From Mucilaginibacter sp. (GTDB lineage: Bacteria > Bacteroidota > Bacteroidia > Sphingobacteriales > Sphingobacteriaceae): DNA of 64,000 nucleotides. The DNA is taken from the NCBI GenBank assembly GCA_031292485.1, contig JARLHA010000043.1:62001-126000 (forward strand), in the 5' to 3' direction. Positions 43,064-53,800 of the stretch are shown in pieces. The position numbers were made by a program, and so were the translations under genes. Every line of letters begins with the position of its first letter. The first letter of the stretch is position 1. The notes under the pieces are model-generated. The model was not told where the DNA came from. It ran no database searches and worked only from the letters and a program-made list of their open reading frames with translations.

Positions 43064-43876
43064 ATGATTGATAATAAAGATAAAGTAGCGGCTATTTTTG
43101 GTGTGCGGAACGAAAGCTCCATCGCCTGGTCAATCGCCCTAAAACTTCACCAATCCGGCTGCAAAGTGGCATTAAGCTATGTTGCCGAAACAAAAGATGA
43201 GGTTTTACACCTGATGCAGCAAAACGGCATGGACAGCAATCTATCTGCCGAAGTTGATGTCAGGAACGAACTACAGATTACCGCATTCATCCAATTGGTT
43301 TACAACACAGCAGGGCCTGTAGACTATGTTTTACATGCTGTGGCATTTGGCACCCAAAGTGTAATGTGCTACTCTTTACCGGGCAGCACCGAACCCGCTC
43401 CCTCGTACCTGGACATTCCTTTTGAAGACCTGATGGATTCATTTAACATAAGCGCTTACTCCTTATTGAGGATCTGCAGGGTGACGCAGCCTTATTTTGC
43501 AAAAAATGCCTCGGTATTAACGCTTACCTATAATGCCTCACAAAGGGTTTTCCCGGGATATGCCGGCATGGCCATTAATAAAGCGGCGCTGGAGAATATC
43601 ATGATGTACCTGGCAAGCTATTTCAGGGACCAGGGTGTAAGAGTAAACGCCATTTCGGCAGGTTTGGTAATGACTACCTCTTCGGGCGGGATATTAGGTG
43701 TTAGACGATTGCGTAAGATGGGGAAATTTACCGCCCCGCTTGGTAATATAGACGCTGATGATGTAGGCGATGCCGCATTATATTATTTTTCGGGCCTTTC
43801 AAAAAAAGTAACCGGTAATATTCATTTTGTTGACGGAGGCTTCAACATAATGGGGCTTGGCGTAGATGGAGAATGA
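43064..43876 (+). CDS. Enoyl-ACP reductase (FabI-like)
   Basis: A 270-residue SDR of the FabI type. FGVRNESSIAWSIA is the cofactor turn typical of FabI (G-x5-S-I-A), and the catalytic residues are Y166 and K173 in the Tyr-x6-Lys spacing. It ends with VDGGFNIMGLG as in FabI. It reduces the enoyl intermediate and so completes a saturating cycle with the three preceding enzymes. Its start directly follows the ketosynthase stop, and its end overlaps the next gene by 11 bases. Confidence 0.92.
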   Translation: MIDNKDKVAAIFGVRNESSIAWSIALKLHQSGCKVALSYVAETKDEVLHLMQQNGMDSNLSAEVDVRNELQITAFIQLVYNTAGPVDYVLHAVAFGTQSVMCYSLPGSTEPAPSYLDIPFEDLMDSFNISAYSLLRICRVTQPYFAKNASVLTLTYNASQRVFPGYAGMAINKAALENIMMYLASYFRDQGVRVNAISAGLVMTTSSGGILGVRRLRKMGKFTAPLGNIDADDVGDAALYYFSGLSKKVTGNIHFVDGGFNIMGLGVDGE

Positions 43877-44267
43877 AATTTTAAAAACACTTGAAATAAT
43901 AAATGCTGCAGGGAGATTCACCATTGGCAACGACCTGGTGTACCTGCCTGATTTTTCGGCTTCATTCAACGCGCTCTTCAAAAAAAAAGTTTATACGGCT
44001 GCGGAAATAACCTATTGTGATGCATTTGAAAATTCAGCTTTGCGTTATGCATCCACATGGGCAGCAAAAGAAGCCGTTTATAAAGCCATTAAGCAAATCA
44101 GCCCGTCTACCCTCGGCTGGAAAAAAATAGAGATCATCCGCAAGAAAAATGCCGGGCAACCGCAAGTAATTATTCACAACCCCGAAGCTAATTATAAAAT
44201 AAGTTTAACCATTTCGCATGATGGTGACTATGTTTGGGCGATTGCATTAATTGATACTGACTTATAA
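43866..44267 (+). CDS. AcpS-type 4'-phosphopantetheinyl transferase
   Basis: A 133-residue transferase that loads phosphopantetheine on carrier proteins. The metal-binding Asp is D23 in IGNDLVYLPDF, and the family motif is STWAAKEAVYKA (residues about 60-71), with ISLTISHDGDYVWAIAL at the end. It is probably dedicated to the atypical ACP of the same operon, since a separate Sfp-type enzyme serves the NRPS/PKS genes 15 kb away. Confidence 0.9.
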   Translation: MENEILKTLEIINAAGRFTIGNDLVYLPDFSASFNALFKKKVYTAAEITYCDAFENSALRYASTWAAKEAVYKAIKQISPSTLGWKKIEIIRKKNAGQPQVIIHNPEANYKISLTISHDGDYVWAIALIDTDL

Positions 44268-44274
44268 TACCATT

Positions 44275-45096
44275 ATGACCGACCATTATTTTGAAAATGA
44301 TTTGGTTACCCTGCATTATTACAAGTTTGGTAACGGACCAAAAAGTATGCTATGCTTCCATGGGTATGGGATGCATGGTAAGCAATTTAAACTTTTAGAA
44401 GGCGACCTGGGTTCAACCTATACTTTTTATGGTTTCGATCTTTTTTTCCACAAACAAACCAAACTAAAAGACCAGAGTTTAGCGAATATTAAAAAAGGCA
44501 TCAGCAAAACTGAGATCGCCGCATTCATACGGGATTTTTGTAAACATGAGGGAATCGGGCGTTTCTCGGTAATCGGGTATTCTATGGGAACCCACTATGC
44601 AACAATTGTTGTTGAAGAATTGGGTGACGCCGTTGATGAGTTTATCGTAGCCGCACCGTCGAGCCTTGAACCGGGTAAACTTATCCGTTTTTTCAGCAAA
44701 AATAAAACCGGGAATAAGATCCTTGAAAAGCTAACGCTTAGTGAAAAAGCATTGGTACGGATGCTTAAATTGTTTAAGCGATTGAGGTTTATAAACGCCC
44801 AGGACTATAAAATTTTGTTTAACGAGATCCGCACGGCCGAACTGAGGTTCAATTTTTATGCCTGTTTCACCTACCTCCGCTTTTTGGAAACCGATGAACC
44901 GCGTTTGCTGGAGGCCATCGAAACAAATAACATCAAAAGCATTTTTATATTTGGCAGCCGGGATAAAACATTTCCGCCGCGTATAGGTGATAAATTCATT
45001 CCGAAACTAAAACACAGCGAAATTGTCATCCTTGATGAAAGCCACGAAATGATCAAAAAGGACTTTGTCATCTCATTAACTAAATTGTTATCATGA
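44275..45096 (+). CDS. Alpha/beta hydrolase
   Basis: A 273-residue hydrolase. Nucleophile S103 is in VIGYSMGTHYA, the oxyanion motif is CFHGYGMHG, the acid is in SRDKTFP and the catalytic His in ESHEMI. A helical cap lies at about 130-190. In this operon it might release the acyl chain from the ACP or transfer it. I placed the start at 44275, 7 bases after the AcpS stop; an 8-codon-longer form would overlap AcpS. Its stop overlaps the next start (ATGA). Confidence 0.85.
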   Translation: MTDHYFENDLVTLHYYKFGNGPKSMLCFHGYGMHGKQFKLLEGDLGSTYTFYGFDLFFHKQTKLKDQSLANIKKGISKTEIAAFIRDFCKHEGIGRFSVIGYSMGTHYATIVVEELGDAVDEFIVAAPSSLEPGKLIRFFSKNKTGNKILEKLTLSEKALVRMLKLFKRLRFINAQDYKILFNEIRTAELRFNFYACFTYLRFLETDEPRLLEAIETNNIKSIFIFGSRDKTFPPRIGDKFIPKLKHSEIVILDESHEMIKKDFVISLTKLLS

Positions 45097-45740
45097 TCAT
45101 CAAAGCAAAACCCATCCCCATATTTTTTATCCGTTTGGGTATTGGGCCGTTGCTTTGGTTTTACAGGCGGCGTTTTAATAAAATGATCCTGAATGATATT
45201 GATATAAAGCCGGGACATTCCTATATCCTTATGTGCAATCATTTCGGCTTTTTTGATGGATTTTTTGCCTATTACCTGTGTTTTAAATTCATCAACAAAA
45301 AGCAAAAGCTCAAAGGCATCTACACTATGTCAGTAAAAAAACAGATGGAAAAAAACTGGTGGCTCAAATATACGGGCAGCTTTTCTGTCGAGCCGGGCAA
45401 AAGGTCGGTTGATGAAAGCCTCGACTATGCTGCCGAGCTATTAAATGAACCCGGTAACCTGCTGATCTATTATCCGCAAGGCAATCTTGAATCTGCTTAT
45501 ATAAGGCAAATTGAGTTTAAGGATGGGATTTACGAAATAGTAAGCCGCACAAAAGGCAACTGTCAGTTGATCTGGAGCAGTGTTTTATTAGAATATTTTG
45601 AAAGTACCAAACCATCCGTTTATTTCAACTTGCTTGATTGCAGTACCAACCACGATTTTGATTTTGAACAACTGAAGGAAAAAGTAAACGCGCATCATTT
45701 GCAATCCATCAAAAAGAATATTCGGTTTACAAAAGAATAA
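45093..45740 (+). CDS. PlsC-like 1-acyl-glycerol-phosphate-type acyltransferase
   Basis: A 215-residue acyltransferase with the H-x4-D motif at H50-D55 (CNHFGFFDGFF) and a second motif YPQGNLES in place of the usual FPEGTRS. An N-terminal hydrophobic stretch suggests membrane association. As the last gene of a dedicated acyl-ACP synthesis operon it may transfer the product onto a lipid, sugar or peptide acceptor; which one cannot be told. It is translationally coupled to the hydrolase. Confidence 0.82.
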   Translation: MIIKAKPIPIFFIRLGIGPLLWFYRRRFNKMILNDIDIKPGHSYILMCNHFGFFDGFFAYYLCFKFINKKQKLKGIYTMSVKKQMEKNWWLKYTGSFSVEPGKRSVDESLDYAAELLNEPGNLLIYYPQGNLESAYIRQIEFKDGIYEIVSRTKGNCQLIWSSVLLEYFESTKPSVYFNLLDCSTNHDFDFEQLKEKVNAHHLQSIKKNIRFTKE

Positions 45741-45815
45741 CCCCACTAATGTCGTGTCAACCGTAAATTTACCAATCGTCAATCTATAGGTTCATTGAAC
45801 GCAAAAAGCACAAAA

Positions 45816-45915
45816 AGGGTTTACAAAGGGCTTACACATTTAAGGGTTTACATTTTGTAAATATCTAATAATAAGCTATTTATGTGTTTACACATTAAAA
45901 CAGGGTTTACATTAT
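45816..45915. repeat. Array of five GTTTACA-type repeats between convergent genes
   Basis: AGGGTTTACA (45816), AGGGCTTACACATT (45827), AGGGTTTACATTTT (45843), TGTGTTTACACATT (45883) and AGGGTTTACATTATT (45902) lie within 100 bases. The fourth contains the palindrome ATGTGTTTACACAT (45882-45895). A sixth GGTTTACA is at 45724. The surrounding 45741-46108 is 368 bases without a gene, between the acyltransferase and TPR gene ends. Confidence 0.6.
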
Positions 45916-46108
45916 TTTACATAACTACTCACGGTATTTTTAAGCTGTTCCGATAAATCCTGAGCGTCAATTTATTAGTGACAAGACAATAAATCTACCT
46001 CGCAAATAAACGTGCATACTAAAAAATAAATCCGAAATGGCGAAGCCTTCCTGAGCGCCAAAGATAAACGATTACAAAAAACAGAACATCTGAAATCCGA
46101 AATTCGCC

Positions 46109-47590
46109 CTACTGCCCTATCCGCTTCAACCCGGCTTTTGCATCATTATCAATATCAGTTTGGTATTGATGGCCGTGGATATCAAGGGCCTGGTTATAGT
46201 AGTCCCCTGCCCTTTTAAAGTCTTTCTTGTCTTCGTAAATCTTCCCGATGCTTAAAGCAGCGTTTGCCGCGAAGTAATATCTGGTTGCCGCTCCTAACCT
46301 GATGGCCTTTTGATAATTCAAAATAGCGTCGCCGTATTTACCGGTTTTGTCGTAGATCCTGCCCAGGCGGTAGCAAAATTCAATTTTGTCTCTTAAAAGC
46401 TTAAAGTCGCTTTCGTCTTTATTTGCCAGTTGCGCCAAAGCTTTACTGTAATAGCCCCCATCAAAATAAAACCGGGCTTTTAACAGGTCGATATCCGGCT
46501 TTACGTCATTAGCTTCCCATAGGGCCTGCTGGTCTTTGCTATCTATGGTATAACCTTTAGTTTTTGCCTGCCTTACAAAATAATCGTACTTACCGATATC
46601 GTTTTTTAACAGGTAGAAATAGCCAAGTTTCAGGTATGCATCTTTTATGTAGTTTATCCCCCTGTATTCGTTAACAAAATCATATAATGCAGTTGGGGTT
46701 TCGTTGTCAACGCGGCAAAGTTTTGCACAACCGAGCATATAATTTATGGAAGGCAGTTTAACGTAATCCCCCCCCTTTGGCCTGGCTTCCAGGTAAATTA
46801 TTACATCGTCATTGTGCGCAGTTTTTGAAGCAATGAGGCCCTGCACATAGGTTTTAAGTAAACTCGCGCTGCCCATTTCGTTCAGCATTGAGATCAGCCT
46901 TGGGTAGTCATTGTTATTATGGAGCACATTGATATCAATCGTACAGATAAAAAAAATAACTTCGTTGTTATAAAAGGCGAATTTTGTTTTGGGGAGATCG
47001 GCTTTAATTTCTTCCAGTTTTTTAACACCCGCCTGTGCATTGCCGCTCATCCCCAAAAAACGGGTAATACTTTTAAAACTCGCAGGGATGGAGCCAAAAA
47101 CCACATTTACCAACGCAAGGCTTATCTGATCAGGTACAAACCCGGGGTATTTTTCTTCGTTGTCATGCAATAGCCCGTTTGCTTTTTTTGCATCGAATCC
47201 GGAAGATACATAGTCCCCGAACTTTGCCTTAAGAAATGACCATTGAAGATAAATCTCCGCCTGCGAGTACAGGTAAAAGGGAGAATTACTGTCGTTATCT
47301 TCCAATGCTGATAGTCTTGTCGACTTAAGGTCCTTCAGCCGCTCATAATCTGCTTTATTTTCGGAAGCAAGAAGGCTGAAGTAATCCACATAGTTTTCGA
47401 GTAAAATAATGATACCATTTTGCGGATTCTGTTGTTTCTCTTTTTGGATGAGTGAACGCGCATCGCTCATCCTCAGGTCTAGGATAGCTTTATAGGCATC
47501 AGTACAATTGGCGTCGTAACTAAAATTAGCTTTTGCAGTTAACTGCCAGGTTAAAAAGAAGATGATGAGGGTTAAAAATTTTCGGATCAT
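46109..47590 (-). CDS. Exported TPR-repeat protein
   Basis: A 493-residue protein with a signal peptide (IRKFLTLIIFFLTWQLTAKA) followed by helical repeats. C-terminal TPR units are clear: KIEFCYRLGRIYDKTGKYGD with AILNYQKAIRLG, then YYFAANAALSIGKIYEDKKD with FKRAGDYYNQALDI. The N-terminal part (residues 25-330) is helical with weaker repeats. I recall similar TPR proteins with unknown roles in Bacteroidota. It lies between two biosynthetic units on the opposite strand, so it may be unrelated to them. The start at 47590 is chosen among closely spaced Met codons. Confidence 0.8.
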   Translation of the reverse strand: MIRKFLTLIIFFLTWQLTAKANFSYDANCTDAYKAILDLRMSDARSLIQKEKQQNPQNGIIILLENYVDYFSLLASENKADYERLKDLKSTRLSALEDNDSNSPFYLYSQAEIYLQWSFLKAKFGDYVSSGFDAKKANGLLHDNEEKYPGFVPDQISLALVNVVFGSIPASFKSITRFLGMSGNAQAGVKKLEEIKADLPKTKFAFYNNEVIFFICTIDINVLHNNNDYPRLISMLNEMGSASLLKTYVQGLIASKTAHNDDVIIYLEARPKGGDYVKLPSINYMLGCAKLCRVDNETPTALYDFVNEYRGINYIKDAYLKLGYFYLLKNDIGKYDYFVRQAKTKGYTIDSKDQQALWEANDVKPDIDLLKARFYFDGGYYSKALAQLANKDESDFKLLRDKIEFCYRLGRIYDKTGKYGDAILNYQKAIRLGAATRYYFAANAALSIGKIYEDKKDFKRAGDYYNQALDIHGHQYQTDIDNDAKAGLKRIGQ

Positions 47591-47808
47591 TAGCATCAAA
47601 GATATTTAAAACATTTTATTGAGAAGGCCCGGGCTTTTACAAAATGACGCCTTTTGTTTCTTTAAAAAACATATCAACACAACTAAATATTGCCTGTCAT
47701 TGTTTAAACTACAACCTAATAAATAAAGTATCCGTATAAAGAAGCCGGTTATCGTGTGTGCCAATACCCCTGTATATCAGAATAATAATTAACAAAAATT
47801 GGGTTTTA

Positions 47809-50800
47809 ATGAAATCTACCGGAAAAATAAAAACAGACAGTCCCGATGATAGCAAGCTAATTCACCAGCTTTTTGAGAACCAAAAGATCAAAACACCTGG
47901 TGCGCCTGCCGTTATATTTGGTGATAAAAAATTAACCTATAGCCAGTTAGGCGAAAAAGCTGATGCGTTGGCTGCAGCTATTTTTGCCCAATCGCCTGGT
48001 TCACTTGTAGCGGGTGTAAGTACTCTCCGCTGTGTGGAAACTATTATCAGCGTACTGGCTATATTAAAATCAGGTAAAGCTTATTTACCGCTTGATCCGG
48101 ATTATCCCCAGGACCGTTTACAACAGATTACAAGCGATTCAGGTATTGATATCTGCCTCTCCATATCCGCGCAAAAACACCTTTTTGAGCCATTGGGCAT
48201 CAAAGTTTTAGATTCGGATAAAGAATATGCTGCTTCGACTCAACAAATACCAGTGAGTAAGTCAGCGGCTTACGTTTTGTATACCTCCGGCTCAACCGGC
48301 ACGCCGAAAGGTGTTTCGATGGGGCATGGGGCGCTGGCTAATTTGCTGCAATGGCAGGAAAAAAATTCAGCTTCCGCTGCCGGCTTCAACACCCTGCAGT
48401 TTGCCCCGCTAACTTTCGACGTATCCTTCCAGGAAATTTTTGCAACGCTGACCACCGGCGGTACTTTGGTTTTGGTTGATGAAACGTTAAGGGTTGACCC
48501 AAACCGTTTGCTTAATTATATTGAGGATAACACCGTTAACCGGATATTTTTGCCATTTGTAGTGCTTCAGTATTTAACAGAAGCAGCGGACGCCGAAAAA
48601 CATTTCCCTGCCTGTTTAAAAGAAGTGATGACGGCTGGCGAGCAATTAAAGATCACCCCGCAGGTGGCACGTTTCTTTTCTTCGCTGCCCGGATGTGTTT
48701 TATACAATCAATATGGCCCTACCGAAACCCATGTGGTTACCCAGTTAAAGCTGGAAGGCGACCCGGCACAATGGCCTGCGTTACCTTCTATTGGGGTACC
48801 AATTGACGAAACGGAGATACTTGTACTGGACGAAAATTTAAAGCAGCTCCCCTACGGCGAAACCGGTGAACTTTGCGTTAGCGGCCTGAGCCTGGCCGAC
48901 GGCTATTTGAACCGTCCGGAAATGACCGCTGAAAAATTCATTTTCTGGCAGGAAACCGACGATAAAATAACCCGCATTTACCGCACCGGTGATTTGGCGC
49001 GGTACATGCCCGACGGAAACATTGAATACCTCGGTCGAATGGATACACAGGTAAAGATACGAGGCAATAGGGTTGAGTTGGGCGAAATTGAAGTCCTGAT
49101 TAACCAGTTGAACGATATACAGCAGGCCATTGTAGTTGCAAGGGAAGATGTTCCGGGGCAAAAAAGGTTAGTCGCCTACCTTGTTTCTGCGAAAGAAAAA
49201 GGCGATACCGACTATGTGCGCAAAAGCATTGAGCAGCAATTGCCTGATTTCATGCATCCGTCCGCATACGTTTGGTTAAGCGAGCTGCCCAAAACAACCA
49301 GCGGCAAGGTCGACCGGAAAAATTTGCCAAAACCGGATTTCAAAAGGCCGGAAATGGATACTTTGTACAAAGCTGCGGCTACGCCTGCAGAAAAAAATAT
49401 AACTCTTGTTTGGATGGAGCTTTTGTTGCTGGATAAAATTGGCGTTGACGACAACTTTTTCCAGCTGGGTGGTAATTCCTTACTGGCTTTAAAATCTGTT
49501 GCTGCTTTAAAACAGCAATTTGGTTACGAGGTGCCGATCACCAAATTATACCAGTTCCCAACGGTTGGCGGCATAGCCAAATTATTAAGCGGCGCAAATA
49601 AAGCAACCGTTATGCCATCTAAAGAGAAAAGGCACACAGAAAAAGGCGCCGACAGAGATATAGCCATCATTGGTATGGCGGGCCGTTTCCCTGGCAGCAA
49701 CACCATTGACGAGTTTTGGGATATGCTTACCGAAGGCCGCGAAACCATCAGCTTTTTTAGCGACGCGGAACTTGACGCTTCCATCTCCCCCACCACAAAA
49801 AGCGACCCGACTTATGTTAAGGCACGGGGAGTAATTGAAAAGGCAGATGAATTTGATGCCGGGTTTTTCGGCTTTAACCCCCGCTCTGCTGAAATGATGG
49901 ACCCGCAGCAACGCCTGTTTTTGGAGATCGCATGGGAGATATTGGAAAACAGCGGTTATTTACCGCAAAGGTTCCATGGCTCGGTGGGCGTTTTCGCCGG
50001 TACAGGTTACAATACCTATTTTACCAATAATGTATTGGCCCATCCCGAAATAGTTGAACGGGCAGGGCAATTCAACGTAAGGTTACTAAACGAAAAAGAT
50101 TATATCGCTACCCGTACCGCTTATCAATTGAATTTGAAAGGCCCCGCTGTAGCCATTTATTCAGCATGTTCTACCTCATTGTTAGCCATCGCCCAGGCGG
50201 TAAGCAGTATCAGGGACGGGCAGTGTGATATTGCGCTCGCTGGCGCGGCATCCATTACCTCACCCTTAAAAAGCGGGCACTTTTACGAGGAAGGCTCTAT
50301 TATGAGCAAAGACGGGCACTGCAAGCCCTTTGATGCTGAAGCGACCGGAACCGTTTTTAGCGACGGCGTTGGTGCTGTGCTTTTAAAAAGCCTGGAAGAA
50401 GCAAAACGCGACGGCGATACCATTTACGCGGTAATTAAAGGCGTGGGCATTAATAACGATGGCGCCGGCAAAGGCAGCTTTGGCGGCCCGAGTGCCGAAG
50501 GCCAGGCAGGCGCCATAGCCATGGCAATTGATGACGCCGGTATTGAAGCCTCAACCATTAGTTATGTGGAAGCGCACGGCACAGCCACCCCATTAGGCGA
50601 CCCGATTGAAATTGAGGGCCTTAATCTTGCTTTTGGTGAGCAGGAGCAAAAACAGTTTTGCGCCATCGGTTCAGTAAAAAGCAATTTGGGGCATTTAACC
50701 GCAGCGTCGGGAGTTGCGGGGCTGATAAAAACTGTGCTTGCTTTGCATCACAGGCAAATCCCCCCTACTTTGTTTTACCACAAACTCAATCCAAACATCA

Positions 50801-53800
50801 AACTGGACGATAGTCCGTTTTATATTAACGCAAGCTTAAAATATTGGGAAGCTGATCAAACAAGGCGCGCGGGTGTAAGTTCATTTGGCGTGGGTGGAAC
50901 CAATGTGCATGTCGTTTTAGAGGAGTTTGAAAATACTCCTGTATCGTCGGGCACATCAAAACCGCAATCACTGATTACCTGGTCAGCAAAAACAGAAACC
51001 AGTTTGGATAACTATGCCAAAAAGCTTGCTGGTTTTGCAGAAGAACAGAAGGATATTAACATAGCTGATATTGCGTTTACTTTACAAAATACCCGGGCTG
51101 ATTTTAACCAGCGGAGGTTTGTTATAGCTGCTGACACTAAGGATTTATCAGCCAAATTATCCACTGAAAATATTGAGGCAACCAGCTATAAAAAACTCAA
51201 CACAAAAGCCACCGAAATTGTATTTATGTTTCCGGGGCAGGGTTCGCAGTATGTGAACATGGGGAGGGAATTATATGATAACGAACCTGTTTTTGCTGCT
51301 GCTGTAAATGAGTGTATCGAATTACTGAAAGACACGCCGCAGGCACAGATTATGGAGGTAATCTATCCTGCTGTTGTGGATGACACATCGGCACAAAAAA
51401 TAAAAAACACTTTTTATACCCAGCCGGCCATATTTATTATGGAATATGCCATGGCCAAACTTTGGATGAGCTGGGGCATTGAGCCTGCCATTTTTACCGG
51501 GCACAGCATAGGCGAATTTGTGGCAGCGCATTTTGCAGGCGTATTCAGTTTAAAAGATGCTTTGCTGTTAATCTCCACCCGCGCAAGGATGGTGAGCGAA
51601 GTTGAAAAAGGCAGCATGTTGTCTGTTAGAACTGATGCCCGCCAGTTACAAACTATTTTACCCGAAGGATTGAGCATTGCCGCCATCAACAGTAATAAAC
51701 TATGTGTGGTTGCCGGCCCTGATAAACTGATTGAAGCATTTGCGTCAAGGCTGGAAGAACTTGAAATCCCCGGCCGGTTGCTGCATACCAGCCACGCCTT
51801 CCACTCAGCAATGATGGACGAAATTGTGCGGCCCTTTGAGGACGTAGTGAAAACTTTAAAATTAAACCCTCCTGTTAAGCCTGTAGTATCAACCGTTACC
51901 GGTACCTGGATGAGCGAAGCAGAAGCTACCGATCCATCCTACTGGGCGCAGCATTTGCGCAAAACGGTAAGATTTGCCGATGCGGTAGATATTTTGCAGG
52001 AAAGTGAAGGCCGTGTACTGCTTGAAGTTGGCCCGGGGACAGTGCTGGCAACTCTTTCCAGGCAACAGGTAATCAATAAATCGACACCAATATTATCAGG
52101 TTTTGAAAAAAATGAAACAACTACGGAGTACTATTCCGTATTAAGGGCGTTAGGCCAAATATGGTTAAATGGTATTGAGCCTGATTGGAAAGCTTTTTAC
52201 CATGGCCAAAAAAGATGGAAATTGAATTTACCGGCCTATGCATTTGATAATAAACGATACTGGCTTGAAGCGGCCCTACCCAATCAAATTAACGCTCCAG
52301 CCATTGAAACACAACAAACCGAATTAGAAACAGAACCTAAAACTATTGAAAATCCGCTGATGAGACAAGAACTACTAACTGAAAAACTAAGGGAGCTATT
52401 TGAAGATGCCTCGGGCATTGAAATAGACGCAGCTGCTACAAATGTAAATTTTGTGGAGATCGGCTTTGACTCCCTTTTGCTTACACAGATTGCAACAAAC
52501 CTTAAAAAGGAGTTTAACGTTCCTATCACCTTCAGAAAATTATTCGAAGATTATAATACGATTCAAAACCTTGCGGCTTATCTTGATGCGAGCTTACCAG
52601 CCGGTGCTTACGCCCCGCAAGCGGCACCGGTAAGCAATTACCAGCAGCCGGTTTACAGTGCGCCTGCAATACCTGCACCAACCCCGGCCCCTGCACATGC
52701 TGCTAACCCCGCATTGGACCTGATCGCCCAACAGATACAGATGCTGGCTTCGCAATTGTCGGCATTACAGAACACACCGGCCAGCGCGCCGGTAAGTCAA
52801 ACGCCACCCGCAACGGCACCAGTGGCAACGCCTGTAGTATCGAAAATCCAGTACGATCTTACGCCCGAAGAACAGGTTGAGGTTAAAAAACCATTTGGAG
52901 CTACCGCACGCATTGAAAAACAGGTGCAGGGTTTAACAGAAAAACAACAATTATTTTTAAGCGAACTAACCGTTCGTTATAACAAAAAAACAGGGTCAAG
53001 CAAGGCTTACACGCAAAAACACCGTGCTTATATGGCCGATCCCCGCGTAGTAAGCGGTTTCCGCCCTTTGACCAAAGAGATCGTTTATCCGTTAGTGGTA
53101 AACCGTTCAAAAGGCGCACGTGTTTGGGATATCGACGGTAACGAATATATTGATGCCTTAAACGGTTTCGGCTCAAATTTCCTGGGATATCAGGTGGATG
53201 TATTGAAAAAAGCAGTATTGCAGCAAGTTGAAAACGGCTACGAAATTGGCCCGCAACATGAACTTGCCGGTGATGTTTGCCGATTGATCAGCGAATTAAC
53301 CAACTTTGACAGAGCTGCGGTATGTAATACCGGCTCCGAAGCGGTTTTGGGCGCCATGCGTATTGCACGTACTGTAACCGGCCGAACACTAATCGTTGCT
53401 TTCAGTGGATCATATCACGGGATCAATGACGAAGTGATTGTACGGGGCACCAAAAAATTAAAAACTATACCTGCAGCACCCGGCATTATGCCAGAGGTTG
53501 TTCAGAATATGCTGATCCTGGATTACGGAACGGATGAAACCTTAAGGATCATCCAGGAGCGTGCCCATGAGCTGGCAGCCGTACTGGTTGAGCCGGTACA
53601 ATCACGCCGCCCGGAGTTCCAGCCTGTTGAATTCCTTAAAAAAGTAAGGCAGATCACACAGGCTTCGGACACTTGTTTGATATTTGATGAGGTAATCAGC
53701 GGCTTCAGGATGCACCCCGGAGGTGCACAGGCCATGTTTGGTATTAAAGCTGACCTTGGTACTTATGGAAAAGTTATCGGTGGCGGTATGCCAATTGGCG

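Noticed and set aside
40131..45740. Aryl-polyene or flexirubin pigment locus
   Set aside because: There is only one ketosynthase, no chain-length factor and no aromatic starter genes, and an enoyl reductase is present, which would remove the double bonds a polyene needs.
45816..45915. Possible CRISPR array
   Set aside because: The repeats are about 10-14 bases, variable and irregularly spaced, with no cas genes; no CRISPR-like array is visible anywhere in the window.
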